The translations under genes and the position numbers were made by a program. Below are positions 1 through 6,214 of a stretch of 6,602 nucleotides of DNA, one piece after another. This stretch comes from Legionella sp. (GTDB lineage: Bacteria > Pseudomonadota > Gammaproteobacteria > Legionellales > Legionellaceae). Below the pieces are notes generated by a model that was given only the letters and a program-made list of their open reading frames with translations, did not search any database and was not told the DNA's origin. The DNA lies in contig SCSO01000400.1 in assembly GCA_004297865.1 (NCBI GenBank), positions 1 through 6,602 on the forward strand. Direction: 5' to 3'. Positions within the stretch are counted from its first letter, which is position 1. Each line of letters starts with the position of its first letter.

Positions 1-301
1 TCTGGATTATGTTTTTTCACGTGTTGTTTAGTTCTCACAAAATTAAAATATTTAGCATTTCAGTTAATGTTATGATCATCCGAAAAATTTTAAAACCTTT
101 AGGTTTAAAAATATTGAAAAAAAAATGTAATTTATTGATTAAGAAGCTTATTTATTTTGTGGCCCCTATGAATTTCTACTCAAATTGAACGATTATTGCG
201 TTTTTAACGGCCTGTCTGTATTTAATTAAACGCGTCCATGCTTTGACCCTTAATTTCATCTGCGGTAGGATGGCCTAAAAATCTAGATGTAAGGATGCAC
301 T
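1..301. other. AT-rich leader region without a supported gene
   Basis: This stretch upstream of the NTPDase gene is strongly AT-rich. The only long open run is plus frame 3, about positions 3-188, open from the window edge to a TGA (about 61 codons, rich in Lys, Ile and Phe). It could be the tail of a gene starting outside the window, but no family is recognisable and AT-rich DNA gives such runs by chance. Around 94-107 there is a small AAACCT/AGGTTT inverted repeat with a 2-base loop, too weak to call a terminator. The promoter at 243-271 is listed separately. Confidence 0.4.
243..271 (+). promoter_or_regulatory. Sigma-70-type promoter of the NTPDase gene
   Basis: A TTGACC -35 box (243-248) and a TAGGAT -10 box (266-271) are separated by exactly 17 bases. 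Transcription would start near 278, giving a leader of about 24 bases before the ATG at 302, with the AAGGA ribosome site (291-295) inside it. Both boxes are near consensus in an otherwise unstructured region. No operator is obvious. Confidence 0.55.
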
Positions 302-1450
302 ATGTTTCGTATTATGTCCCTCTTTTTTTGTTTATTCAGTCCAGTTCTCTATGCCATCACCGACAAATCAGAATGTCAAAAACACCAATGTATGGCTGTG
401 GTCGATGCAGGAAGTTCAGGTTCTCGCTTACATGTTTATGCCTATGACTTGGATGAGACAAATACTCCCATTAACATAGACGAAATCTGGAATCGTAAAG
501 CCATCCCAGGGCTCTCCGCAATTGAACACGAACATGGTTCAGTTTCGACCTATATGGAAAAATTATTTCAAAATGCCCCTAAGTCGGTGATGCCAGTTTA
601 TTTCTATTCCACTGCAGGCATGCGCTTGTTACCTAAGACGCATCATAAAGACATTAATGAATTAGTCGCGGATTGGTTTGATAAACAATATTATTGGCGA
701 TTAGAATCCGCGCGCACTATCCCCGGCAATGAAGAGGGCGTTTATGCTTGGTTGGCGGTGAATTATCAATTGAAACTACTCAACCAAACCGATAAACCTT
801 TATCAGGTGTAATGGACATAGGCGGTGCTTCGGTGCAAATCATTTTTCCCTTACAAAATGAGGAAGGGATTGATAGCAATGATAAAGTGGATCTCGATTT
901 GTACGGCCAAAAATTTACGCTATTTTCCCATAGCTTTTTGGGCTTAGGTCAAAATGAAATGGGGCATCAATATTTTGATTTGAATTCTTGTTATCCTCAG
1001 GAATATGAATTACCCAGTGGTTTATATGGAAAAGGGGATTTGGATTCTTGCAAAAATGAAATCGTAACCTTGGTGAACAGCGTGCATTATGTTCGCAAAA
1101 AAGCAGGGAATTTAGTCGCAAAAAATAACATTGAAACATGGCATCTCATCGGCGGTATCAATAATCTCCTCAACGACCGATTTTTCCCTTTCAGTAATCA
1201 ACGCTTTACTTTACAAGACCTAAGAAGTTTCACCGACAGCAATCACTGCCACCAACCCTGGTCAAAACTCGACGCAGCTTACCCCAACAATTTCATGTTC
1301 TTCAATTACTGCATGCTGTCTTCTTATTTATACGCATTGATAGTGCAGGGGTATACTATTTCCCCACAACAAGAAATTAACTTTCTACCTTTAAATAAAT
1401 CTGCAGATTGGACTATTGGAGTGGTGTTACATCATCGGAAACATGGGTAA
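302..1450 (+). CDS. Secreted NTPDase (apyrase, GDA1/CD39 family)
   Basis: This is a nucleoside triphosphate diphosphohydrolase that should hydrolyse NTPs and NDPs to NMP plus phosphate outside the cytoplasm. A signal peptide is visible at residues 1-18 (hydrophobic run, then VLYA before the likely cleavage). All five apyrase conserved regions are present: ACR1 VDAGSSGSR (34-42), ACR2 YSTAGMRLLP (102-111), ACR3 GNEEGVYAW (142-150, with E145 the expected catalytic base), ACR4 GVMDIGGASVQI (169-180) and ACR5 ADWTIGVVL (368-376). Six cysteines (25, 30, 230, 250, 316, 337) lie outside the signal peptide, consistent with disulfides in an exported enzyme. The 382-residue length fits bacterial members such as Legionella Lpg1905 (about 390 residues), known to support intracellular growth. 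The start is fixed by AAGGA six bases upstream. The gene is monocistronic and convergent with the next one. The family is secure; its exact paralogue and substrate preference are not. Confidence 0.93.
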   Translation: MFRIMSLFFCLFSPVLYAITDKSECQKHQCMAVVDAGSSGSRLHVYAYDLDETNTPINIDEIWNRKAIPGLSAIEHEHGSVSTYMEKLFQNAPKSVMPVYFYSTAGMRLLPKTHHKDINELVADWFDKQYYWRLESARTIPGNEEGVYAWLAVNYQLKLLNQTDKPLSGVMDIGGASVQIIFPLQNEEGIDSNDKVDLDLYGQKFTLFSHSFLGLGQNEMGHQYFDLNSCYPQEYELPSGLYGKGDLDSCKNEIVTLVNSVHYVRKKAGNLVAKNNIETWHLIGGINNLLNDRFFPFSNQRFTLQDLRSFTDSNHCHQPWSKLDAAYPNNFMFFNYCMLSSYLYALIVQGYTISPQQEINFLPLNKSADWTIGVVLHHRKHG

Positions 1451-1525
1451 TAGGGCCTTACAAAAGCTTCGTGTCATGGCAAACGGATTAAATTTATATG
1501 TGTATTTGATCTAAACAGCCAATTG

Positions 1526-1918
1526 TTAGTCATTGTCACCTAATACCGCAGGACCAAAGGAATTATCAATGACAATCAACCACTCTGCATTGGATGCTTT
1601 TCTAAAAACAGTAGTGGCAATACTTTCTCGATGCATCGCTAGCCCATCTGGTGATATCCATTCAAAAATCCATTTTGAAGTGAATAATGCCAGATCACCT
1701 GATTCAATTACATTGGTTTTTATTTGAGTCGCTGTGCCTTTTAATGTTAAGGCTCGTGCAAACACTTCGCGCAACGCAGCTTTACCTTGAATAGCCGATT
1801 GTCCTGGCTCTACTATAAGAGAGGCATTGTCTTCGTAAAAGCTTAGTATTGCATCAATATCGCCTTGATTGAATGCAAGATCAAGTTCATGAACGGCTGC
1901 CAAAGGTGTTTTTCTCAT
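1526..1918 (-). CDS. NTF2-like / SnoaL-type small protein (DUF4440-like)
   Basis: This 130-residue protein has the layout of the NTF2-like (SnoaL / ketosteroid isomerase-like) superfamily. It has an N-terminal helix pair (AAVHELDLAFNQGDIDAILSFY, residues 7-28), then EDNASLIVEPGQSAIQGKAALREVF, in which the helix after the first strand carries the usual 'G..a.r..f' pattern. Strands around residues 66-82 and 98-120 follow, ending W-L-I-V-I-D-N-S. Members form cone-shaped dimers that bind or isomerise small molecules; many, including this type, have no assigned substrate. There is no signal peptide or membrane segment, so it is probably cytoplasmic. The start is supported by AGGA on the minus strand about 8 bases upstream of ATG. 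The gene stands alone, 75 bases from the convergent NTPDase gene, with no clear terminator between them. The fold is fairly sure; the function is unknown. Confidence 0.8.
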   Translation of the reverse strand: MRKTPLAAVHELDLAFNQGDIDAILSFYEDNASLIVEPGQSAIQGKAALREVFARALTLKGTATQIKTNVIESGDLALFTSKWIFEWISPDGLAMHRESIATTVFRKASNAEWLIVIDNSFGPAVLGDND

Positions 1919-1968
1919 TAAGTTATCCTATATAAAGATCAATGGGGCCAGACGCTGAGGTACCCTAT

Positions 1969-2020
1969 ATCTCCCTTCTCCCTTCAAGGGAGAAGGTGCC
2001 CAGAGGGCGGATGAGGGTAA
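1969..2020. repeat. GC-rich palindromic intergenic repeat (REP-like)
   Basis: A perfect 11-bp inverted repeat, CCTTCTCCCTT (1974-1984) and AAGGGAGAAGG (1986-1996), surrounds a single C. It is followed by a second small hairpin GCCC-AGA-GGGC (1998-2008) and then GGATGAGGGT. Its base composition contrasts sharply with the AT-rich surroundings. I recognise this CCCTCATCCGCCC...CTTCTCCC pattern as a type of dispersed intergenic repeat seen in many proteobacterial genomes, but copy number cannot be tested here. As RNA it would form a strong stem and could stop or stabilise transcripts running leftward from the GNAT gene. Confidence 0.7.
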
Positions 2021-2156
2021 TTAAATTCAGCCCTAGGCTAAACCCCATTGCCGAGAGATTGTACTGATACCCTTTTATAATCATAGGGATCCTTCAGGGG
2101 CAGACTTGATTGATTTCTATTAATTTGAACGTATTCTAATCGTGCCTCGTTGTTCA

Positions 2157-2753
2157 TCATATAATGCAATTGTCAGTTCGTGTTAAGTAGCTGTCACGTG
2201 TTAATCGATATAAAACATGTCCTTTTAAAAGACTAGTGTCTTCCAGTTTAGGGTGGTCAAAATCATCTGCTTCAGAGTGATGTAACCCAATCTTTTCCAT
2301 TACACGACGCGATTTAGCATTGGCTTTTACTGTAAATGAAATAATTTCACTGAGCTCTAACACTGTAAACGCATAATGCAACACTGCCTTAGCTGCTTCA
2401 GTGGCATATCCCTGCCCCCAATGGTTTGGGGACAAGCGCCAACCAATTTCAACAATGGGCAATCCTTTAGGTTGAAAGTTAGGAATTGTGAACCGTGGAT
2501 GATTCAAGCCAACAAAGCCTATAAACTCATGGGTATCTTTTATTTCGACCGCATAAAGAGCATATCCAAATTGTTCGTAATGTTGATTAATATGATCTAT
2601 TAGCGCTTGTGTAGCTGCACTATCCTGAATTGCTGGGAAATGCTCCATAACTATTGGGTCGGAACTAATCGCTGTCATTAATGGAATATCACTGGGTTTC
2701 CAGGTTCGAAGTATTAAGCGTTCTGTCGTAAGAATAATTTTTACCATTTTCAT
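2157..2753 (-). CDS. GNAT acetyltransferase, RimJ/RimL type
   Basis: This is a GCN5-related N-acetyltransferase that would transfer an acetyl group from acetyl-CoA to an amine. The substrate cannot be read from sequence; relatives of the RimJ/RimL subgroup modify protein N-termini, and others modify small amines. The N-terminus ILTTERLILRTWKPSD (residues 7-22) is the subgroup hallmark. The central strand EIGWRLSPNHWGQGYATEA (102-120) supplies the acetyl-CoA pyrophosphate loop (WGQGYA). NAKSRRVMEKIGL (145-157) is the following conserved helix. It is 198 residues long with no export signal, so it should be cytoplasmic. Its ATG lies one base after the TGA of the upstream membrane protein gene, so the two are probably translationally coupled. 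An alternative start at Met3 (ATG, two codons in) is possible because no strong Shine-Dalgarno is seen. The C-terminal tail after residue 185 is not part of the core fold. Confidence 0.88.
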   Translation of the reverse strand: MKMVKIILTTERLILRTWKPSDIPLMTAISSDPIVMEHFPAIQDSAATQALIDHINQHYEQFGYALYAVEIKDTHEFIGFVGLNHPRFTIPNFQPKGLPIVEIGWRLSPNHWGQGYATEAAKAVLHYAFTVLELSEIISFTVKANAKSRRVMEKIGLHHSEADDFDHPKLEDTSLLKGHVLYRLTRDSYLTRTDNCII

Positions 2754-2754
2754 C

Positions 2755-3507
2755 TCATTTTACTCTACGGCCCAAATCAATAGCGTCAGACTCGATTGAT
2801 GGGAAACATAAGATAAAAACAATGGGAATCAAAATAAGAGAAATTATCCCCATCGTAGCACTTACTGACCCATAGTGATAAGCACCTCGATAGCCACCCA
2901 AGAAAAAGAACACCAAAAGCATTGCTGATAAATAAATTAGACGATGCCACAATTTAGTAATATTTAAAACATAATAACTCATAGGGAGAATTTTTATAAA
3001 AAAATAACCAATTAGAGCTACAGAGATAAATCCACCGATTAAGCCGATTATCCAGGGAGAACAATTCAAGGCATAATTAAAATTAAAAACATCTGCATGA
3101 GTTGTAAATGTCCTAATCGGAACATAAGAAAAAAACTCCGACAAATTAAATGCTGAGAACCATAAACAAAAACGGTACAACCATTTCTTTGTTTGAATCG
3201 CAGGTTTTTTCAGCAATTGAAAACAATAAAGGCTCAGTAATAAGTTTATAGTGATAGGGGTAATAGCAATAAAGGCAACTGCCCAATTCCTTTTCGCATT
3301 GATTAAGGACTTATAGTCAACCGCTTCATCAACATTTAAAAGCGTCCAATCCCCGTAATAAATATCAAAAGGATTTGGTTTGACACCATTGAGCCAAGCA
3401 ACGAAGCCATGAGTCCATTCATGAATTAATATAGTGCTATCAAATGCTATCAATACCATTAATATGTTCAATAGGAAAAAAATTACTTTATAAATAGCTT
3501 GGTTCAT
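2755..3507 (-). CDS. Integral membrane protein with HEWTH zinc-metalloprotease motif (M50-like)
   Basis: This 250-residue polytopic membrane protein has hydrophobic segments near residues 7-25, 76-97, 108-125, 150-172, 188-206 and 217-235. HEWTHG (residues 29-34) sits at the end of the first helix and matches the HExxH zinc motif of membrane-embedded proteases, with His29 and His33 as ligands and Glu30 as the catalytic base. A second conserved-looking block, NLSEFFSYVPIRTFTTHADV (121-140), is placed like the later S2P/M50 motif that supplies the third ligand, with Asp139 as candidate. Site-2-type proteases cut transmembrane helices of regulators, but no substrate or regulator is visible here, so activity is inferred. 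The start has AAAGGA about 9 bases upstream. It is the first gene of an operon with the acetyltransferase. It could also be an uncharacterised M50-like family without proven proteolysis. Confidence 0.75.
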   Translation of the reverse strand: MNQAIYKVIFFLLNILMVLIAFDSTILIHEWTHGFVAWLNGVKPNPFDIYYGDWTLLNVDEAVDYKSLINAKRNWAVAFIAITPITINLLLSLYCFQLLKKPAIQTKKWLYRFCLWFSAFNLSEFFSYVPIRTFTTHADVFNFNYALNCSPWIIGLIGGFISVALIGYFFIKILPMSYYVLNITKLWHRLIYLSAMLLVFFFLGGYRGAYHYGSVSATMGIISLILIPIVFILCFPSIESDAIDLGRRVK

Positions 3508-3638
3508 TATAAAAGTCCTTTATTGTGGTGCAACGAGGAGCAACTGATGATCCTATTGATACTGATCTTGCTTATTCGTGATGGCGCACTCATTTAGTTT
3601 AGCAATCGTCTTAGCACTAGTCAGCAAGAATTAGAATA

Positions 3639-3667
3639 TTTACAACCGCATACAACTTAAGTAATAC
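3639..3667 (+). promoter_or_regulatory. Promoter of tRNA-Thr
   Basis: TTTACA (3639-3644) and TAATAC (3662-3667) are separated by exactly 17 bases. Transcription would begin near 3674, about five bases before the mature tRNA 5' end. This spacing and position fit an independently transcribed tRNA gene. Confidence 0.55.
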
Positions 3668-3678
3668 TTTTAAATGAA

Positions 3679-3751
3679 GCCGCTGTAGCTCAGTTGGTAG
3701 AGCAGTTGATTCGTAATCAAAAGGTGAGAGGTTCGATTCCTCTCAGCGGCA
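3679..3751 (+). tRNA. tRNA-Thr (anticodon CGT)
   Basis: A complete 73-base cloverleaf is visible. The acceptor stem GCCGCTG pairs with CAGCGGC and is followed by discriminator A. The D-arm is GCTCAGTTGGTAGAGC, and the anticodon loop TTCGTAA carries CGT, reading ACG threonine codons. The T-arm GAGAG-GTTCGATT-CCTCTC is perfect. The 27-43 pair is G-A; as I recall, the E. coli thrW tRNA has the same mismatch. The 3' CCA is not encoded (TAG follows), so it must be added after transcription. tRNA-Thr(CGT) genes are known integration sites for islands, and the region downstream here has that character. Confidence 0.95.
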
Positions 3752-3796
3752 TAGTATAATCAATAGGTTACGATACATTTAATTTTCCAACCCATA

Positions 3797-3824
3797 TTTT
3801 GGTACCATTTTTGGTACCAGTTTT
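3797..3824 (+). terminator. GGTACC tandem repeat forming a hairpin downstream of tRNA-Thr
   Basis: Two 12-base units, TTTTGGTACCAT and TTTTGGTACCAG, lie in direct tandem. Because TGGTACCA is its own complement, the copies at 3800-3807 and 3812-3819 fold into an 8-bp stem with a TTTT loop, followed by GTTTT. This could end the tRNA transcript starting near 3674. The T-run is short, so termination is plausible, not certain. The same repeats could be protein-binding arm sites of an integrated element; a further GGTACC lies at 3884-3889. Confidence 0.45.
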
Positions 3825-3968
3825 CAGATATAATCGAATGATATTTATTGTTCGCAAATTATATTGTTTAAGGTTGTTTTATTGGTACCGACTTCAATGA
3901 CTCTAGGAAATTTACATAACCGAAAACTTCAGTTACCATGAATGCCTGAGCTATAACAGGAAATTATT

Positions 3969-4946
3969 CTGAATAAAGAAATTATCCAATGGGGTAGCGA
4001 GCACCTTAAGTCTCATGGTTATATACTAAAAAGCCACTTGCCAGAAGAAGTGCAAAATACACCATGGTCATATGTAGTGCGTTATGTAACAACGGATGGT
4101 TACATCTATTTAAAGCACACGCCAAAACTGCTTGCATTAGAGCCTAATATTATTCAAATTTTGCACGATCAATTTCATGCTTCTGTACCAAATGTTATCG
4201 CGCAGAATGCTGAGTTAAATTGTTTTTTAATGAAAGACGCAGGCAGGTCATTGCGAGAAAGTCTGAAACAACATTTCAATGTCGACTTGTTTTGCAGGGC
4301 TATTCATCAATTTACATCAATGCAGATAGCCGTTGCAGATCATGTCAATGTTTTTCTTGATATTGGAGTGCCTGATTGGCGATTAGAAAAATTGCCTGAT
4401 TTATATATGCAATTGCTCTCACAAAAAGAGATATTAATAGCGGATGGGTTAACAGAAAGGGAAATTAGTGAATTAGAGAAACTATTTCCAAAGGTTTCCA
4501 GATTATGTCAAAAATTATCCAATTACGCGATCAAACCTAGCATTGTTCAGCCTGACTTTAATGACAATAACACGCTTGTAGATGATACATCCCGTGATAT
4601 CACAATTATTGATTTAGGAGAAATAGTGATTTCACACCCATTTTTTTCATTGATAAACTGTTTTCAACAGGCAAAAAAGCACCATTCACTGACAGATGAG
4701 GATGATACATATCTGAAGCTTATAGATGCTTTTCTTAAAAATTATATGATTTTTGTCTCTAAAAAAAACTTACTAGAAGCTTTTGCGATAGCACGCATAT
4801 TATTTTTTATTTATGGGGCATTAGGCAATTATCGGCTGATTGCCGCATGTAATAAAGCGAGACTTTCAGAATCTTCATTCCAACGGCATGGACGACCCAG
4901 TATTCCCTTGAAAGAATTCATGGTTGCGTGCAATGAGATTGACTAG
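3969..4946 (+). CDS. APH/choline-kinase-fold phosphotransferase with non-canonical start
   Basis: This protein of about 325 residues has an aminoglycoside phosphotransferase-like kinase fold, which moves the ATP gamma-phosphate to a small-molecule hydroxyl; the substrate is unknown. With numbering from a start at 3969, the N-lobe has GYIYLKHTP (K49 likely binds ATP) and LEPNIIQIL (E58 on helix C), then a hinge LMKDAG (87-92). The C-lobe has QPDFNDNN (194-201; D196 catalytic, N201 metal) and IDLGE (214-218; D215 metal). The usual His of the HxDxxxxN loop is Gln here. The reading frame is open from 3957, and the predicted residues before the TTG at 4038 (NKEIIQWGSEHLKSHGYILKS) match the N-terminal helix I recall in Legionella relatives. 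The best start is therefore CTG 3969 (or ATT 3966) behind AGGA 3958-3961. A TTG start would lose 23 residues. It lies between tRNA-Thr and the AlpA-like gene and ends at a terminator. Confidence 0.8.
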   Translation: MNKEIIQWGSEHLKSHGYILKSHLPEEVQNTPWSYVVRYVTTDGYIYLKHTPKLLALEPNIIQILHDQFHASVPNVIAQNAELNCFLMKDAGRSLRESLKQHFNVDLFCRAIHQFTSMQIAVADHVNVFLDIGVPDWRLEKLPDLYMQLLSQKEILIADGLTEREISELEKLFPKVSRLCQKLSNYAIKPSIVQPDFNDNNTLVDDTSRDITIIDLGEIVISHPFFSLINCFQQAKKHHSLTDEDDTYLKLIDAFLKNYMIFVSKKNLLEAFAIARILFFIYGALGNYRLIAACNKARLSESSFQRHGRPSIPLKEFMVACNEID

Positions 4947-4960
4947 TATAGTTCTAAATG

Positions 4961-4985
4961 GAAACAGGCTATATAAGCCTGTTTC
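4961..4985. terminator. Intergenic hairpin terminator between convergent genes
   Basis: A perfect 10-bp stem, GAAACAGGCT and AGCCTGTTTC, closes an ATATA loop 14 bases after the phosphotransferase stop codon and 22 bases beyond the end of the convergent AlpA-like gene. There is no long T-run on the plus side (TTGATT follows), so termination may be partial or bidirectional. The placement between convergent genes makes the role likely. Confidence 0.75.
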
Positions 4986-5007
4986 TTGATTAGCTGTTAA
5001 AGAAAGG

Positions 5008-5229
5008 TTAAATCATCATATCCATTTCTTGGTTTAGACTTAGATTAATCCACTGGTGAATAGTTTCTCTATGCCAAGCTAAGGTGGTTCCGTTTAGTTT
5101 AATGGGAGCAGGGAATTTACCATTCATCCACCATCGTCTTAAAGTCAATCGATTACGCCCAATCAGTTTTTCCAAATCGGTAATGAATAAAATCTGTTGA
5201 GACATTTTATTGTTATTTAGGGCTTGCAT
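5008..5229 (-). CDS. AlpA-type DNA-binding regulator
   Basis: This 73-residue protein matches the AlpA / prophage regulatory (MerR-like winged-helix) family, whose small members act as excisionase or integrase-gene activators in integrated elements. The core runs LFITDLEKLIGRNRLTLRRWWMNGKFPAPIKLNGTTLAWHRETIHQWI (residues 14-61). It holds the helix-turn-helix (TDLEKLIG..RLTLRRW), the wing entry GKFPAPIKLNG, and the family's W-x-x-x-x-I-x-x-W ending. The start at 5229 is supported by GGAG eight bases upstream; the in-frame Met9 has no ribosome site. It lies 20 bases after the upstream 82-residue gene, so the two are co-transcribed. A likely target is a recombination or transfer gene of the same element, but none is in view. 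Confidence 0.85.
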   Translation of the reverse strand: MQALNNNKMSQQILFITDLEKLIGRNRLTLRRWWMNGKFPAPIKLNGTTLAWHRETIHQWINLSLNQEMDMMI

Positions 5230-5249
5230 TGTATTTACTCCAATTCTTA

Positions 5250-5498
5250 TTATTTATACTGATTAGCCAGAGCTCTTAATTGACCTTTCTGTTCCATGTC
5301 GATAAAGGTCGTAAATAACTTAAGTAAATTTAATTCCGTGTTTGTATTTTCCGGCAATTTGCTATGACAATAAATCGCTTTTAAATTCTGCACTGATGAA
5401 TTGGATAGGTTTGCAACGCGTTGAAGAGGGTAGGTGGTGGAATTAAGCAAATACTGAATGATTCCTTTGTAAATGCTAATTTTTAGATCGTGGTTCAT
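5250..5498 (-). CDS. Small helical protein, possible helix-turn-helix
   Basis: I do not recognise this 82-residue protein with certainty. It is predicted to be mainly helical, with no signal peptide or membrane segment. Residues 21-50 (TTYPLQRVANLSNSSVQNLKAIYCHSKLPE) read like a helix-turn-helix: 'LQRVANLSNSSVQNLKAIY' has the spacing of a first helix, turn and recognition helix, and the following LP resembles the end of XRE-type domains. A second helix, ELNLLKLFTTFIDMEQ (55-70), follows. A good ribosome site (AGGAG, eight bases before ATG) and operon position just upstream of the AlpA-like gene show that it is a real gene. It diverges from the XRE-like regulator across a shared AT-rich control region. 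The best guess is a DNA-binding or accessory regulator of the integrated element. Confidence 0.7.
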   Translation of the reverse strand: MNHDLKISIYKGIIQYLLNSTTYPLQRVANLSNSSVQNLKAIYCHSKLPENTNTELNLLKLFTTFIDMEQKGQLRALANQYK

Positions 5499-5710
5499 GC
5501 TAGATACTCCTGTAAAACATTTTCAGTAAAACCAATTTCGTCTTTTAACTCATTTCATTGAATATCATTAAACGAAACTTATATTAATACGATATTAAAT
5601 TTACTTTCAATACATATTTTAAAGAAATTTAAATTAATATATGATATGAAATTGAATGATATTGATTTATGTGATAAATTTTTTAAAATTTAATAAGAAA
5701 GGATTAATAT
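5499..5710. promoter_or_regulatory. Divergent AT-rich control region with inverted AATGATATT sites
   Basis: This 212-base gap separates two divergent regulatory operons and should carry both promoters. The nine-base word AATGATATT occurs at 5655-5663, and its exact reverse complement AATATCATT at 5561-5569. A related ATGATAT lies at 5641-5647. These are candidate operators for one of the flanking DNA-binding proteins. For the rightward gene, TTGATT (5662-5667) and TAAAAT (5684-5689), 16 bases apart, form a possible promoter overlapping one site, although its start point would fall next to the ribosome site. No clear leftward promoter could be assigned. Confidence 0.45.
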
Positions 5711-6202
5711 ATGGATACTGGACACTATCAATCATTTGCCAATCGTCTAATTGATCTTATGAAAGCTCAAGGATTTACAGCTTCACGCTCACCTAATGGA
5801 ATTTGCATTAAAACCCTAGCTGGGTTTGTTGGAGCATCCGAACAAATTTGTCGGCGATATATTCGCGGTGATGCCTTACCTGATTATGAGAAAGTGAAAC
5901 AGTTAGCAGCTCATTTGAAAACCAATCCAGGTTGGTTGTTATTTGGTGATGAAGGTTATCCTGCACCATCAAAGCATGTTATCGATGAAGCATTACTTCA
6001 CTACATATTAAAACAAAGCCATCATTTATACAGAAATTCCCAAAGTGGTAATGACGACTACGCAGAATTTGTGCTAGGATTGGTCAGAGATGTGCGCGAA
6101 ATTGACACATCCAAGGAAAATTTAATAAAAATTATTGACTTAGCTATTGGTTCTATTTCTTCCTATGAGGGAACCAGGAACAAACAAAGTCTAGCAGTAT
6201 AA
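5711..6202 (+). CDS. XRE-type helix-turn-helix regulator (repressor-like)
   Basis: This 163-residue protein has an N-terminal lambda-repressor-like DNA-binding domain. Residues 6-21 form the first helix (YQSFANRLIDLMKAQG). ICIKTLAGFVGASEQICRRYIRGDALPDYEKVKQLAAHL (31-69) contains the helix-turn-helix (LAGFVGASEQICRRYIRG) and the following helices. NPGWLLFGDEG (72-82) is the typical domain end. The C-terminal half (88-163) is helical and unlike the LexA-type peptidase domain, with no Ser-Lys dyad motif, so RecA-triggered self-cleavage is not suggested; it may dimerise or sense a partner. AAGAAAGGA lies seven bases upstream of ATG. It is divergent from the small helical protein and AlpA-like genes and is followed after 12 bases by a sensor-like gene, probably in the same operon. 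It is likely to control the element's divergent promoters and possibly itself. Confidence 0.85.
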   Translation: MDTGHYQSFANRLIDLMKAQGFTASRSPNGICIKTLAGFVGASEQICRRYIRGDALPDYEKVKQLAAHLKTNPGWLLFGDEGYPAPSKHVIDEALLHYILKQSHHLYRNSQSGNDDYAEFVLGLVRDVREIDTSKENLIKIIDLAIGSISSYEGTRNKQSLAV

Positions 6203-6214
6203 GAAGTTGTATAT

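Noticed and set aside
3..188. Open plus frame from the window edge as a partial gene
   Set aside because: About 61 codons in very AT-rich DNA with no recognisable motif; chance cannot be excluded, so it is not called as a CDS.
915..1139. Minus-strand 74-codon frame inside the NTPDase gene
   Set aside because: Antisense shadow of a well-supported gene covering ACR4 downstream sequence; no ribosome site or recognisable protein.
1533..1727. Plus-strand 64-codon frame within the NTF2-like gene
   Set aside because: Opposite-strand shadow; the minus-strand frame has a clear fold pattern and ribosome site.
2376..2603. Plus-strand 75-codon frame within the GNAT gene
   Set aside because: Lies opposite the conserved acetyl-CoA binding motif of the GNAT enzyme; no family features.
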